DNA of 46,191 bases from Natribacillus halophilus (GCF_900100185.1 NZ_FNEN01000019.1:1-46191); one strand, 5' to 3'. Counted from the first letter of the stretch, positions 16,296 to 25,526 are shown. Notes: generated from the letters alone by a model not told the origin. Program-made: numbers and translations.

Positions 16296-17219
16296 ATGGT
16301 AACCAAAAATGAAGAACATATACGTAAACCTGACTGGCTCAAAATAAAATTAAATACGAACGAATCCTATCGAGGCCTTAAGAAGATGATGCGCGAGAAA
16401 AATTTACATACCGTCTGTGAAGAAGCACGCTGTCCGAATATTCACGAATGCTGGGCGGTGAGAAAAACCGCGACATTCATGATCCTCGGGGACGTTTGTA
16501 CACGGGGCTGTCGGTTTTGCGCAGTGAAGACGGGACTTCCGAATGAACTCGATTGGGGAGAGCCGGAACGTGTGGCCGAATCCGTTGAACAAATGGGCTT
16601 GAAACATGTGGTGATTACGGCTGTCGCCCGTGATGATCTTAAAGACGGCGGTTCAAGAGTGTACGCGGAAACCGTTCGCGCTGTTCGCCGTCGTAATCCG
16701 TGGACGACGATTGAAGTTTTGCCTTCGGATATGATGGGGTTGCATGATAACTTGTATACGCTCATGGAAGCACGTCCGAATATATTGAACCACAATGTCG
16801 AAACGGTCCGCCGTTTAACGAAGAAGGTCCGTGCCCGGGCGACATACGATCGTTCTCTGGAGTTTCTTCGTTACTCGAAAGAGTTACACCCGGATATTCC
16901 GACGAAATCAAGCCTTATGATTGGACTTGGGGAAACACCGGAAGAAATCGAAGAGGTAATGGACGACCTGCGCGCTCATGATGTGGACATTATGACCATT
17001 GGCCAGTATTTGCAACCGACGAAAAAGCACTTGAACGTAGAAAAATATTATACGCCGGAGGAATTCGAACGCTTTAAGGAAATCGCCATGCAGAAAGGCT
17101 TTCGCCATTGTGAGGCGGGGCCGCTCGTACGCTCTTCGTATCATGCCGATGAGCAGGTGAATAAAGCGCAGGTTTGGAAGGAAGCAGCGAAGTATCAGGA
17201 TGATCAGACACCTGTGTAA
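16296..17219 (+). CDS. lipA: Lipoyl synthase
   Basis: The radical SAM enzyme inserts two sulfurs into octanoyl chains on lipoyl domains (in Bacillus, first on GcvH). The 307-residue product has both cluster motifs: the auxiliary CX4CX5C (Cys41, Cys46, Cys52 in [12 protein letters not shown]) and the SAM-binding CX3CX2C (Cys68, Cys72, Cys75 in [11 protein letters not shown]). The C-terminal LVRSSYHA supplies the conserved serine ligand of the auxiliary cluster. ATG 16296 follows AAAGGGGTG; the frame is also open from 16275. yutD follows 13 bp downstream and is probably co-transcribed. lytH is divergent. Confidence 0.95.
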   Translation: MVTKNEEHIRKPDWLKIKLNTNESYRGLKKMMREKNLHTVCEEARCPNIHECWAVRKTATFMILGDVCTRGCRFCAVKTGLPNELDWGEPERVAESVEQMGLKHVVITAVARDDLKDGGSRVYAETVRAVRRRNPWTTIEVLPSDMMGLHDNLYTLMEARPNILNHNVETVRRLTKKVRARATYDRSLEFLRYSKELHPDIPTKSSLMIGLGETPEEIEEVMDDLRAHDVDIMTIGQYLQPTKKHLNVEKYYTPEEFERFKEIAMQKGFRHCEAGPLVRSSYHADEQVNKAQVWKEAAKYQDDQTPV

Positions 17220-17232
17220 TGGGGGGACGTAA

Positions 17233-17505
17233 ATGGTTCAAACCCATAACCAGCAATTTGAGCTCCTGGAAGAATCCAGGGAAGGCTGGGATGAAGAAGC
17301 ATTTTTAAAGCGATACAGTGAAATCCTTAATAAGTACGACTATATTGTCGGAGACTGGGGCCATGAACAACTACGCCTGCGCGGGTTTTTTCATGACGAT
17401 CATAAAAAGGCGACCTTTGATTCAAAAGCGAGCACGATTTATGACTACCTGTACGAATACTGCAATTTCGGCTGCCCGTATTTTATTTTAAAAAATGTGA
17501 AATGA
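17233..17505 (+). CDS. yutD: YutD family protein
   Basis: The 90-residue conserved Firmicutes protein has YDYIVGDWGHEQLRLRGFF (about residues 35-53) and IYDYLYEYCNFGCPYFIL (about 68-85), matching YutD (PF06265). Function is not established. GGGGGGAC sits 5-6 nt before the ATG and it directly follows lipA, as expected for this neighbourhood; the yutC lipoprotein gene usually nearby is absent. A terminator follows at once. Confidence 0.85.
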   Translation: MVQTHNQQFELLEESREGWDEEAFLKRYSEILNKYDYIVGDWGHEQLRLRGFFHDDHKKATFDSKASTIYDYLYEYCNFGCPYFILKNVK

Positions 17506-17507
17506 AG

Positions 17508-17537
17508 CCATCAGAGTGAAGCCTCTGGTGGTTTTTT
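17508..17537 (+). terminator. Terminator of lipA-yutD
   Basis: CCATCAGAG (17508-17516) pairs with CTCTGGTGG (17523-17531), with G-T pairs, and TTTTTT follows. Confidence 0.75.
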
Positions 17538-17573
17538 GGTTTTGGCGGAGGTGATTGCAGCGTGGAGAGACGT

Positions 17574-17850
17574 GAAGTAATCCCTCAAAGGGAGGTCGAG
17601 TTGCTCTGAGAGGGATCAGAAGCGCGAAGTAATCCCTCAAAAGGGGGCCGAGTTGCTCCGAGAGGGATCAGAAGCGCGAAGTAATCCCTCAAAGGGAGGC
17701 CGAGCTGCTCCGAGAGGGATCAGAAGCGCAAAGTAATCCCTCAAAAGGAGATTGATCCGCTCTGAGAGGAACAAGAGGCACGAAGTAACCCCTCAAAGGA
17801 AGGTTGATCCGCCCTGAGAGGAACAAGAGACGCAAAGTTATCCCTCAAAA
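17574..17850 (+). repeat. 52-bp hairpin array, family A, five full units and a partial sixth
   Basis: The landmark (G/A)AAGTAA starts at 17574, 17626, 17678, 17730, 17782 and, as AAAGTTA, 17834: five exact 52-bp steps. Each hairpin is GAGGGATCA, an 11-nt loop (gaagcgcgaag), then TAATCCCTC; for example arms 17610-17618 and 17630-17638. The spacer to the next arm is 23 nt. Units 4-6 drift (GAGAGGAACAAG). The array ends exactly where the coding remnant at 17851 begins. The same family lies in opposite orientation at 18199-18430 and degenerate at 39307-39430. Confidence 0.9.
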
Positions 17851-18054
17851 GCAAGCTGGCCGCTGGAAGCGATTGATTCTGATATGATGCTCGCTGCTTC
17901 CTATTTGAGCCCGATCCGGCACGGGATGGAGATGCTTTTCGGAGCGACGGTTTACGCCTGGGAGTGGCAAGCATTTCTATTACCGGGAGCGGTATTGTTC
18001 TGTATGGCGGCAACATTCATGAGCATCGGGATTCATTTGATGGAGAGGCGATGA
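17851..18054 (+). pseudogene. C-terminal fragment of an ABC-2 type transporter permease
   Basis: A 67-codon open segment ends at TGA 18052-18054. It reads SWPLEAIDSDMMLAASYLSP, then IRHGMEMLFGATVYAWEW, a last membrane helix (FLLPGAVLFCMAATFMSIGI) and HLMERR. This matches the end of ABC-2 permeases, where a proline-leucine-glutamate loop, an LSPIRHGME-type helix and a last membrane segment precede a basic tail. No start, no upstream part and no ATPase partner exist; its 5' edge is the repeat array, so it is a relic caught between two inverted arrays. Confidence 0.6.
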
Positions 18055-18073
18055 TGACGAGGAAATGTAATTT

Positions 18074-18177
18074 GAGCGGTTGAGGCTTGAACAGAGGATG
18101 AAATCGGCAAAAAGTGCTCCAACGGGAGCGGTTGGAGCATGAACAGAGGGTGAAAAAGGGGCAAAGTGAAATTTCCG
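18074..18177. repeat. 52-bp hairpin repeat, family D, two units
   Basis: GAGCGGTTG starts at 18074 and 18126, one 52-bp step; GAACAGAGG also recurs 52 bp apart. The second unit contains perfect 9-bp arms, TGCTCCAAC (18115-18123) and GTTGGAGCA (18131-18139), with a 7-nt loop. The stem sequence is unrelated to families A, B and C. Confidence 0.65.
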
Positions 18178-18198
18178 CCCGGGTGATTGGGCGGTGTA

Positions 18199-18430
18199 AG
18201 AGGTATCGCATGCCGTTTCTGATCCCTCTCGGGCGGTGTTCCCCGGCTTAAGAGGTATCACATGTCCTTTCTGATCCCTCTCGGGGAGGCGCCACCGGCT
18301 TTAGAGGTATCACAACGCGCTTCTGATCCCTCTCGAGGAGGCGCCACCGGCTTTAGAGGTATCACAACGCGCTTCTGATCCCTCTCGGGACAGCCCCACC
18401 AGTTTCAGAGGTATCACATAGCGCTTCTTC
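18199..18430 (-). repeat. 52-bp hairpin array, family A in inverted orientation, about five units
   Basis: AGAGGTATC starts at 18199, 18251, 18303, 18355 and 18407: four exact 52-bp steps. On the minus strand each hairpin reads AGAGGGATCA, 11-nt loop (gaagcgcgttg), TGATACCTCT, the same stem as at 17574-17850 with 9 of 10 pairs. The two arrays therefore face each other across the ABC-permease fragment and family D. Confidence 0.9.
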
Positions 18431-18616
18431 TTAGCTGAAAGCCCATTCCAGAGATTGATCCATGATCGTGAACTTGTAATTTTTATTATTGCTGTCGGCA
18501 GTAGAGGAGCTATATACAAGTAATCGACACACGCACCTCCTTGCTCATTAAAGCGCAGTTCGGTATGCTGTACATAGATGACAAAAGGCATACGTTGCGT
18601 AGAAGGAGTGACTGTT

Positions 18617-19678
18617 GTGAAAGTGCCGACGAAGCCATGGACCTTATTGTATAGAATCAGACAGGAAACGCTTCCTGCTGCGCATGATGAACTGGATAAA
18701 TGGAAAGAAAAAGCAAGTGAAATCCCGAATGAAGAATTACGGGAACAAGCGCTGGCGAGCATAGAGGCAAAGACGTTTCACTGTGAGGGCGGCACCGTCT
18801 ACGGGTTGCTCGCCGAGGAGGGTCGCCAAGCGGATGTGATCCGTTTTATCGTCGCTTATCAAACGATCAGCGATTACCTGGATAACCTTTGTGACCGCAG
18901 CACTTCTTTGGATGAAAGAGATTTTCGTTCACTGCATCGTTCTATGTACCATGCCTTGACGCCCGGAGAAGAGCCGGACAATTATTATGAATATCGGGAG
19001 GAGCAGGATGACGGGGGCTATTTGGCTTCGCTCGTCACTACCTGTCAGGATGTCCTGAAAGATTTGCCGGGCTTTGCGGATGCCCAGGAGGCCATGCGAC
19101 GGTTATCCGCTTATTATTGCGACTTACAGGTGTACAAGCATATTGATAAAAGTCAGCGCGAGGACAGGCTGGAAAGCTGGTTTGCCCAACACAAGCAGGA
19201 TCTGCCGCCCATGACCTGGTATGAGTTCTCCGCTTGTTCAGGGTCGACACTGGGGATTTTTTGCCTGGCCGCCTATACCTCGCGTCGGAAGATGATGGCC
19301 GACGAAGTGAGCGAGATGAAAAATGCCTATTTCCCCTGGGTTCAGGGTCTTCACATTATGCTTGACTACTTCATCGATCAAGTGGAGGATCGGGAAGAGG
19401 AAGATTTGAATTTCGTTTTTTACTACGAAAATGAAGAAGAAATGGTGCAACGCTTTCGGCATATTAAAGAAAGTGCGGAAGCGAGTATTCAGACGCTCCC
19501 GGACTGGAAATTTCATCAACTGATTAACAAAGGCCTGATCGCCCTTTATCTCTCGGACAAAAAAGTACAGGAGGATAAGGAGTTGAAAGGAACAGCGAAA
19601 CGGTTTATTCGTTTCGGCGGCCTGCCTACCGCTTTCTTTTACCTGAACAGGAGCAAATGGGCACGGCAACCGTCATAA
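18617..19678 (+). CDS. ytpB: Tetraprenyl-beta-curcumene synthase YtpB (DUF2600)
   Basis: The 353-residue terpene synthase has the all-helical YtpB family fold. The acidic metal-binding motif DYLDNLCD lies at residues 86-93 (Asp86, Asp89, Asp93), and DYFIDQVEDREEEDLNF near residue 250 is the second conserved acidic region. The known enzyme cyclises heptaprenyl diphosphate to tetraprenyl-beta-curcumene, precursor of the C35 sesquarterpenes of Bacillus. GTG 18617 is chosen because GAAGGAG ends 8 nt upstream; ATG 18578 would precede that site. It is single, preceded by the inverted repeat array and closed by a strong terminator. Confidence 0.9.
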   Translation: MKVPTKPWTLLYRIRQETLPAAHDELDKWKEKASEIPNEELREQALASIEAKTFHCEGGTVYGLLAEEGRQADVIRFIVAYQTISDYLDNLCDRSTSLDERDFRSLHRSMYHALTPGEEPDNYYEYREEQDDGGYLASLVTTCQDVLKDLPGFADAQEAMRRLSAYYCDLQVYKHIDKSQREDRLESWFAQHKQDLPPMTWYEFSACSGSTLGIFCLAAYTSRRKMMADEVSEMKNAYFPWVQGLHIMLDYFIDQVEDREEEDLNFVFYYENEEEMVQRFRHIKESAEASIQTLPDWKFHQLINKGLIALYLSDKKVQEDKELKGTAKRFIRFGGLPTAFFYLNRSKWARQPS

Positions 19679-19706
19679 AACACTCCCGCTAGAGCGGGAG
19701 TGTTTT
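19677..19706. terminator. Bidirectional terminator after ytpB
   Basis: AAAACACTCCCGCT and AGCGGGAGTGTTTT are perfect arms around two bases, starting inside the ytpB stop codon and serving also the convergent gene at 19711. Confidence 0.85.
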
Positions 19707-19710
19707 CGTG

Positions 19711-19989
19711 TCATTCTCGTCCTTTATCGTTGTCCTCATCTTCGCTGGAGTGAGGTTTATGAGCTTGTGGGAAATAACGTCCGCCCCCGGCGTGTAACTC
19801 GCGGTTTTCGTATGTGAACGCCGTGACCCTGTGTTGGTCATGCTGCCATGGCGTTGATTTCTGGCCGGTGGTTTCCTCGAAAGGTGATCCATATGCGCCT
19901 TCCGCAAATTCCTCACCGATCAATTCATTTTGCTGTGATTCGACAGATTCAAAATCGCTATAGTTCTCGCGACGATTTCTTTTCGGCAT
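19711..19989 (-). CDS. Small conserved Bacillales cytosolic protein of unknown function
   Basis: The 92-residue, very polar protein starts MPKRNRRENYSDFESVESQQ and continues EEFAEGAYGSPF, a pattern I recognise from small uncharacterised Bacillus proteins sometimes labelled cytosolic protein. It has no membrane segment or catalytic motif and ends in a charged tail (SSEDEDNDKGRE). GAGGAAGTGAG precedes the ATG. It lies 56 bp downstream of glpX on the same strand, so it is probably co-transcribed. No function is proposed. Confidence 0.65.
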   Translation of the reverse strand: MPKRNRRENYSDFESVESQQNELIGEEFAEGAYGSPFEETTGQKSTPWQHDQHRVTAFTYENRELHAGGGRYFPQAHKPHSSEDEDNDKGRE

Positions 19990-20045
19990 TCATGCTCACT
20001 TCCTCGCAAACGATTTGCTTATACTATCGTCTGCGAAGAAGTGAT

Positions 20046-21035
20046 TTATTCATCGGTGCCACGTGCAAGCCCGGGGAGAAAGGAAGGCTTATGCTGCAGA
20101 TGATGACGGGTGTTTATGGAGCGAACGGTTCGTGTCTTCGCCCGCATGACAATGGATTCTGTCTCTGCCATATCGTCACCGATAAAATGAACCCCATTAA
20201 GCAATTCACCCTTGGAGACGCCTGTGGCCGCGAAGATCGCATCGTCGCCCTGAACGAGATCACGAAGCTGCAAAGGGGCATTCGGGTCTTCGATCCCCAT
20301 ATCTTTACAGCGACTTGTTTCCATCTCATCCCTCGGCAGGAGGCGAGCTTGCATATCTCCGCCGAGCGCTTTCACAGCAGCTGCAGAAATCACACCTTCA
20401 GCCGCGCCCCCGGTACCTACAAACAGGTCCACGCCGGTGCCCGTGGTTGCGCTCGCCAGGCAAGCACTTACATCCCCGTCGCCGAAAAGTTGGACGCGTG
20501 CCCCTTTCGCTCTTATCCGCTCCACCAGCTCTTCATGTCGTGCCCGTTCCTGAATAATAACGGTTACATCCTGCACGCGTTTGTTCATCATTCTGGCCAC
20601 GACTTCAATGGATTTTTCGATCGGATCATCCAAACGCACAAGCCCTGCGGCTTCCGGGCCGACCACGATTTTTTCCATGTACATGTCCGGAGCATGAAGG
20701 AGGGTCCCCTTGTCGCCGATCGCGATTACCGACATCGCGTTCGAGTGTCCTTTGGCAACGATGTTCGTCCCTTCTAACGGATCGACGGCAATGTCCACTT
20801 CCGGTCCTTCGCCATTCCCTACGTTTTCACCGATGTAAAGCATGGGCGCTTCGTCCATTTCCCCTTCGCCGATAACGACCGTTCCGTTACAATGGATCGA
20901 TTGAAACATCGTCTGCATCGCGGTCGTCGCCGCGTCATCCGCTTCATTTTTTTGCCCGCGACCGAGCCACTGCGCACAGGCAAGAGCAGCCGCTTCCGTC
21001 ACGCGTACCAATTCCAGTGCCAATTCTCTTTCCAT
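20046..21035 (-). CDS. glpX: Class II fructose-1,6-bisphosphatase GlpX
   Basis: The 329-residue enzyme hydrolyses fructose 1,6-bisphosphate in gluconeogenesis. Recognisable parts are KNEADDAATTAMQ (about residues 29-41), VVIGEGEMDEAPMLYIGE (53-70) and the metal-binding VDPLEGTN (83-90). Further on are ELVERIRAKGARVQLFGDGDV and FVGTGGAAEGVISAAAVKALGG. The ATG follows GGAGGACCTCAC. The length is normal for the family. A small polar protein gene lies downstream on the same strand. Confidence 0.93.
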   Translation of the reverse strand: MERELALELVRVTEAAALACAQWLGRGQKNEADDAATTAMQTMFQSIHCNGTVVIGEGEMDEAPMLYIGENVGNGEGPEVDIAVDPLEGTNIVAKGHSNAMSVIAIGDKGTLLHAPDMYMEKIVVGPEAAGLVRLDDPIEKSIEVVARMMNKRVQDVTVIIQERARHEELVERIRAKGARVQLFGDGDVSACLASATTGTGVDLFVGTGGAAEGVISAAAVKALGGDMQARLLPRDEMETSRCKDMGIEDPNAPLQLRDLVQGDDAIFAATGVSKGELLNGVHFIGDDMAETESIVMRAKTRTVRSINTRHHLQHKPSFLPGLARGTDE

Positions 21036-21143
21036 GTGAGGTCCTCCATCTCATTATCTTGTACCATCGTAACACAACACACTCCCCAATACCTTTTAAC
21101 TCGTCCCGGCCTCACGTATAATAGGCTGAAGAGGTGAGTCTAT

Positions 21144-21590
21144 ATGTACTTTGTTGACCGATCTTTGCTTGAAAACAGACTTCAATATATGGAACATTTA
21201 CTGTATTCTTTCCACGAACAAAAAGAGTGGACCGAGCCAGTGCAAAAATTAGCCCTGGAACGTTTGGCTCATCAGTGGCTGGAGGCGATGATCGACGTGG
21301 GAAATCAAATGATCGACGGGTTTATCATGCGTGATCCCGGAGGCTATAGCGATATCATTGATATTCTGGAAGATGAAAAAGTGATCGCAAAAGAAACGGC
21401 CCAATCGTTACAAGCCGTGCTTTTATGGCGAAAAACGCTCGTGCGGGATTATCTGAACGTAGACCATGAGGCGCTGGGCAAAACGTTACGTACCCATCAC
21501 GAAGCGATGGCCGTTTTTCCGGATGCCGTCCGGACCTATCTTGAAGAAGAACTTGGGCCGGTATCAGCTTTTGGTCCGGAGGAAAGGTGA
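21144..21590 (+). CDS. yutE: YutE, DUF86/HepT-like protein
   Basis: The 148-residue helical protein belongs to the DUF86 family, which also contains the HepT RNase toxins of HepT-MntA systems. In HepT the active motif is RX4HXY; the corresponding region here, about residues 96-104, reads RKTLVRDYLNV with Arg in place of His. No MntA nucleotidyltransferase gene is adjacent, so it is more likely a housekeeping relative than a toxin. It sits 4 bp before yutF, the usual order. Confidence 0.8.
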   Translation: MYFVDRSLLENRLQYMEHLLYSFHEQKEWTEPVQKLALERLAHQWLEAMIDVGNQMIDGFIMRDPGGYSDIIDILEDEKVIAKETAQSLQAVLLWRKTLVRDYLNVDHEALGKTLRTHHEAMAVFPDAVRTYLEEELGPVSAFGPEER

Positions 21591-21594
21591 AGGC

Positions 21595-22380
21595 ATGTTA
21601 GCATCGTATCACGGCTATATATTGGATCTGGACGGCACGATTTATAAGGGAAACGAAGCGATTGCAGAAAGCGTTCATTTTGTGCATGCCCTCGCGGAGC
21701 GGCGAATTCCGCATGTCTTCTTGACGAATAACTCTTCGCGAACACCGGCGGAAATCGCGGAAAAATTAAAGCGCATGGACGTGCCCGCAAGCGCCGGGCA
21801 GGTCTATACGAGCAGTATGGCCATGGCGGCTTACGTGCGTGAGCATTGGGGCGTTCAACGTCCGCCTGTTCGCGCATATGTGATTGGGTCACGGGGTCTT
21901 GTCCACGCTTTGGAAGAGATCGGCGTTGTTTTTACGGATGAAGATCCTGATGCTGTTATCGTTGGTATTGACCGTTCATTTACATATGAAAAGTTGGTGA
22001 AAGCCCAGCGGGCGCTTCTTAACGGCGCCGCGCTCCTCGCCACGAATGCAGATCGGACCATCCCCTCTGAAAACGGGTACATGCCGGGAAACGGATCGAT
22101 CGTAGCCGCGATTGCAACGGCAGCCCATGTGACACCGACGTTCATTGGGAAACCGGAGCGCTGGATCGTGGAACAATCTTTATCCCTATTGGGGACGCCA
22201 AAGGCAGAGACACTTCTTGTCGGCGATAATTATGATACCGACATTCTCGCTGGCATCAATGCCGGCGTTCCCACGCTTCATGTGGATACCGGGGTAACAC
22301 CTGCTGCTGAACTTACCAAAAAGGATCATCAGCCGACCCATTCACTCACGAACCTGGATGTGAAACTTCTCGGTTTATGA
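21595..22380 (+). CDS. yutF: YutF, HAD-IIA family sugar-phosphate phosphatase
   Basis: The 261-residue protein is in the NagD-like subfamily with a C2 cap. The nucleophile motif LDLDGTIYKG lies at about residues 10-19, FLTNNSSRTP carries motif II, Lys near residue 184 in FIGKPE is motif III, and LLVGDNYDTDI is motif IV. ATG 21595 follows GGAGGAAAGG; the frame is open further back into yutE. It should dephosphorylate small phosphorylated metabolites in the cytoplasm; substrate unknown. Its stop is 2 bp from the convergent yutG stop. Confidence 0.9.
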   Translation: MLASYHGYILDLDGTIYKGNEAIAESVHFVHALAERRIPHVFLTNNSSRTPAEIAEKLKRMDVPASAGQVYTSSMAMAAYVREHWGVQRPPVRAYVIGSRGLVHALEEIGVVFTDEDPDAVIVGIDRSFTYEKLVKAQRALLNGAALLATNADRTIPSENGYMPGNGSIVAAIATAAHVTPTFIGKPERWIVEQSLSLLGTPKAETLLVGDNYDTDILAGINAGVPTLHVDTGVTPAAELTKKDHQPTHSLTNLDVKLLGL

Positions 22381-22382
22381 TA

Positions 22383-22874
22383 CTAATCCTCCGCAACGCC
22401 TTCGTTGGAATGAGCGAGACGGCTGGATGCTGCCGCAGCGATCGCCCCCACGATATCATCAAGAAAGGTGTGGCATCTCGTTTGCCCGTGATTGTTGAGT
22501 TCGGAGATAATACCCGGTTTTATTTTATCGACATAGCCGAAATTCGTCAGTCCAATCGACCCATAGACATTGACGATCGCCAGGGCGATAATTTCATCTA
22601 TCCCGTATAACCCTTCGTCTGCCGCAACAATTTCCTGCAACGGAGAGCTTAGTCTTTTTTCTTCGGCGAGGCGGTCTAGTTCAATGCCGGTCAATAAAGC
22701 GTTTTGGACCTCTCGTTTGGCGAGGACACACATAACGTTGTAGCGGCATGTCTCCGCGTTTAAGTTCGGTACGTAGGGCGCTTGCAAGTCATAGACGAGC
22801 TTTGTGAGATCCTCAACGGTCACGCCCCTCTCTTCTAACGTCTGGACAGCCAGTTCGGTTGATATTTTTTCCAT
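22383..22874 (-). CDS. yutG: YutG, phosphatidylglycerophosphatase A-related protein
   Basis: The product has 163 residues if it starts at MEKISTELA; a start 45 bp upstream (22919, MNKIIERPEG) is also possible. AAGGAG lies about 14 nt before the first choice, while the second has no visible site. Family blocks are ETCRYNVMCVLAKREVQNALLTGI, YGIDEIIALAIVNVYGSIGLTNFGY and HTFLDDIVGAIAAAASSRLAH, as in PgpA-family (PF04608) proteins. Its actual substrate in Bacillus is not settled. It converges with yutF. Confidence 0.85.
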   Translation of the reverse strand: MEKISTELAVQTLEERGVTVEDLTKLVYDLQAPYVPNLNAETCRYNVMCVLAKREVQNALLTGIELDRLAEEKRLSSPLQEIVAADEGLYGIDEIIALAIVNVYGSIGLTNFGYVDKIKPGIISELNNHGQTRCHTFLDDIVGAIAAAASSRLAHSNEGVAED

Positions 22875-23035
22875 TTTATTCGGTCTCTCTCCTTCCGGTC
22901 TCTCTATTATCTTATTCATAACAACATGAAAAGAAACGGAACCCCTTCATGTCATCTTACTTTTTTAAAACTAAAGACGCAATGACTAGAACGACTCCCT
23001 CTGCCATACATATGTAGGAAATGGGGGTGCCCGCG

Positions 23036-24067
23036 TTGTTTGAAAAAAATATTTACGAGCAGTATGGACTTTACTGTGACGAGAAATTTTCGTTCGGTCA
23101 ATATGAAGGATTTCGTTCCGGTGAGCACACCTATGTGCTGATGCCTTCGCTGCGGCGCCAGGACCATTTACGGGTGCAAATGGCCTGGGCGACAGAGCTG
23201 CAAAGCATGGGGATTCCCCAGATCGCAGAGCTTGTGCCCGACGTAAACGAAAAAGCGGTGACAAAGGTTGACGGCATGCAACAACTTCTATTTCGCTTGC
23301 CGCAATGGTCGCCACGAGAGGGAGCGGAAGCGACGTCGGAGGGAGAGACCCTGGCGCTGATTCATGCCTTCAGTCGCGGTTGGGTACCGGAAGTGGGCGA
23401 ACTCCATCTCTACGGACGTTGGCTTTCCTTATGGGAGGCCCGAATGGAGCAGCTGGAGGCGTTTCAGCAAACGATCGCGCACAGGCTGCAAAAAACAGCC
23501 TTCGATGAACAATTTTTATATACATTTCCTTATTATCTTGGGCGTGCGGAAACAGCGATGCAATGGCTCGTCGAGGAGGGCCGTGAGCAGTTACTTCCTC
23601 CTTATGAGGCAACAATCACTCATACGCGCTTTACACCAAGGGCCTGGATGGTTGCCGATGAACACCGGACTCAGGTTAAAATGCCGTTATCGTTTGTTTA
23701 TGACCATCCCGCCCGGGATATTGGCGAACAGCTGAGGTATTGGTATGAAAAAGACGACGAGGCTGAAGCCGCTGATTTCCTGCAAAAATATACGCATGGC
23801 CAACCGCTTCCTTCGCAAACGTGGGCACTCGTAGGGGCGCGGCTTTTATTTCCGTTATCCTACATCGAACTTGTCGAAGAACATTATATGAATGAAGGCG
23901 TGAGTGACGCGCGTTCGTCGGTATCCGAGGAACCATTGGAGATGGCGCTTGCAGGGGAAGAGCGTTATATGAAGCATATATCTCAATGTTTACGCGCCGA
24001 ACTCCCGGAGGTAGCAAACGCACACTGGTTCACGAGAGAACGCTTAGCGAAATTTTTTTCAATGTAA
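23036..24067 (+). CDS. yutH: YutH, spore coat protein of the CotS/kinase-like family
   Basis: About 343 residues. I prefer TTG 23036, with GGGGGTG 6 nt upstream, over ATG 23021, which has no room for a ribosome binding site. The protein has the size and layout of CotS/CotI/YutH kinase-like coat proteins: an N-terminal lobe that includes HTYVLMP and a middle segment with ALIHAFSRG. A C-terminal lobe contains FVYDHPARDIGEQLRYWYE. The canonical catalytic HxDxxxxN loop is not obvious (ATITHTRFTPRAW occupies that place), so it may be a pseudokinase. In B. subtilis YutH is a coat component. It lies directly upstream of hom, the usual position. Confidence 0.8.
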   Translation: MFEKNIYEQYGLYCDEKFSFGQYEGFRSGEHTYVLMPSLRRQDHLRVQMAWATELQSMGIPQIAELVPDVNEKAVTKVDGMQQLLFRLPQWSPREGAEATSEGETLALIHAFSRGWVPEVGELHLYGRWLSLWEARMEQLEAFQQTIAHRLQKTAFDEQFLYTFPYYLGRAETAMQWLVEEGREQLLPPYEATITHTRFTPRAWMVADEHRTQVKMPLSFVYDHPARDIGEQLRYWYEKDDEAEAADFLQKYTHGQPLPSQTWALVGARLLFPLSYIELVEEHYMNEGVSDARSSVSEEPLEMALAGEERYMKHISQCLRAELPEVANAHWFTRERLAKFFSM

Positions 24068-24091
24068 GCGTTTAAATCAAGAAATCACCCC

Positions 24092-24120
24092 TTGTTATTT
24101 CTTCGAGAAAAGTCTATAAT
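24092..24120 (+). promoter_or_regulatory. Sigma-A promoter for hom-thrC-thrB
   Basis: TTGTTA (24092-24097), 17 bp, TATAAT (24115-24120), 68 bp before hom. No T-box, riboswitch or terminator is visible in the short leader. Confidence 0.7.
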
Positions 24121-24188
24121 GTCCTTAATGAAAAGACATTTGTATTTCTCAGATGAACAAATGAAGCAGCTAAAGGGGTGGAGAGACC

Positions 24189-25526
24189 ATGAGTGATAAA
24201 ATCGGAATCGGTCTATTGGGACTTGGAACAGTGGGGAGCGGGATTATCCATATACTGGAACATCATAAAAAAGAATTGATGGCCAAAACGGGCGCCGCTG
24301 ATGTGGATATTCGCAGGGTGCTCGTTCGTGATTTGGAGAAACAACGCGATGGCCATGTAAATAGAGACCTTTATACAACGCGAGCCGAGGAGGTCCTGGA
24401 GGATCCGAACATTGACCTTGTCGTTGAAGTGATGGGCGGGGTTGAGGAAGCACGGCAGTATATCGAGAAAGCACTAAAGAATCGCAAACATATTGTCACC
24501 GCAAATAAAGATCTTATGGCCTTGCATGGAGATGAGCTGTTGGCGCTTGCGGACCGGCAAAATTGTGAACTTCTTTATGAAGCAAGCGTTGCCGGAGGTA
24601 TCCCGATTTTACGCTCGTTAACGGAAGGGTTGGCCTCTGACCGGATTACGAAAATGATTGGCATTGTAAACGGTACGACCAATTACATGCTCACGAAAAT
24701 GACCCAGGAAGAGCTAAGCTATGATGAAGCGTTGCAGCAAGCCCAGGAGCTGGGGTTTGCCGAGAGTGATCCTACGGCGGACGTGGAAGGGTTGGATGCG
24801 GCCCGTAAGATGGTTATTTTGGCACGTCTCGGTTTTTACGCTTCGGTTCAACTGGATGAAGTTCACCTTAAAGGGATGACAGCTGTTACCGCCGAGGATA
24901 TCGCTTTCGGTCAACAATTGGGCTATACGTTAAAATTGATCGGTCTTGCCGAGCGAAATGAAGAAGGAGTCGAAGTGTCCGTGGAGCCTGTGTTTATCCC
25001 TGACAGTCATCCACTCGCTTCTGTTCACGATGAATACAATGCTGTTTATGTGTATGGAGAAGCCGTCGGAGAAACGATGTTCTACGGTCCGGGAGCAGGC
25101 TCCCTTCCGACGGCTACGGCGGTTGTATCTGACGTCGTAAGCGTGATCCGCCAGATTCGTTTGGGGACGGCGAAGGCAGAAGTTAACCTTTCAGCTGATG
25201 AAGAAACCGTTTTGAAAAAAGATGAAGACATCTACGCCAAATATTTTATCCGTCTCCATGCACACGACGTCGCGGGCGCTTTCAAAAAGATCACGTCTGT
25301 CTTTACGTCGAACAAGGTGAGCTTTGAGAAGCTTATCCAACTGCCTCTGGATTCCACGGATTTAGCAGAAGTCGCCATGGTCACGCATGAAACAAGTCGC
25401 TCCAGTCTCGAAAAAATCAGCGATGATCTAGCAAGCCTGGATGTCGTAGAAACGGTAAAAAGCCGTTACCGTGTAGAAGGAGGCGAAGTCGATGTCCCCG
25501 AACAAAGGGATCTTGCACTCGTATAA
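24189..25526 (+). CDS. hom: Homoserine dehydrogenase
   Basis: The 445-residue enzyme reduces aspartate semialdehyde to homoserine. The nucleotide-binding [11 protein letters not shown] is at about residues 7-17, the catalytic region includes [10 protein letters not shown] (about 106-115), VNGTTNYML and [16 protein letters not shown], and a C-terminal ACT domain (from about residue 350) should give threonine feedback control. GGGGTGGAGAG precedes the ATG. The last 35 bp overlap the start of thrC, so the three threonine genes are tightly coupled. Confidence 0.95.
   Translation: MSDKIGIGLLGLGTVGSGIIHILEHHKKELMAKTGAADVDIRRVLVRDLEKQRDGHVNRDLYTTRAEEVLEDPNIDLVVEVMGGVEEARQYIEKALKNRKHIVTANKDLMALHGDELLALADRQNCELLYEASVAGGIPILRSLTEGLASDRITKMIGIVNGTTNYMLTKMTQEELSYDEALQQAQELGFAESDPTADVEGLDAARKMVILARLGFYASVQLDEVHLKGMTAVTAEDIAFGQQLGYTLKLIGLAERNEEGVEVSVEPVFIPDSHPLASVHDEYNAVYVYGEAVGETMFYGPGAGSLPTATAVVSDVVSVIRQIRLGTAKAEVNLSADEETVLKKDEDIYAKYFIRLHAHDVAGAFKKITSVFTSNKVSFEKLIQLPLDSTDLAEVAMVTHETSRSSLEKISDDLASLDVVETVKSRYRVEGGEVDVPEQRDLALV

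Noticed and set aside
17574-18430. CRISPR array
   Set aside because: Units are tandem and similar along their whole 52 bp with no unique spacers, orientation flips between arrays, and no cas gene is in the window.
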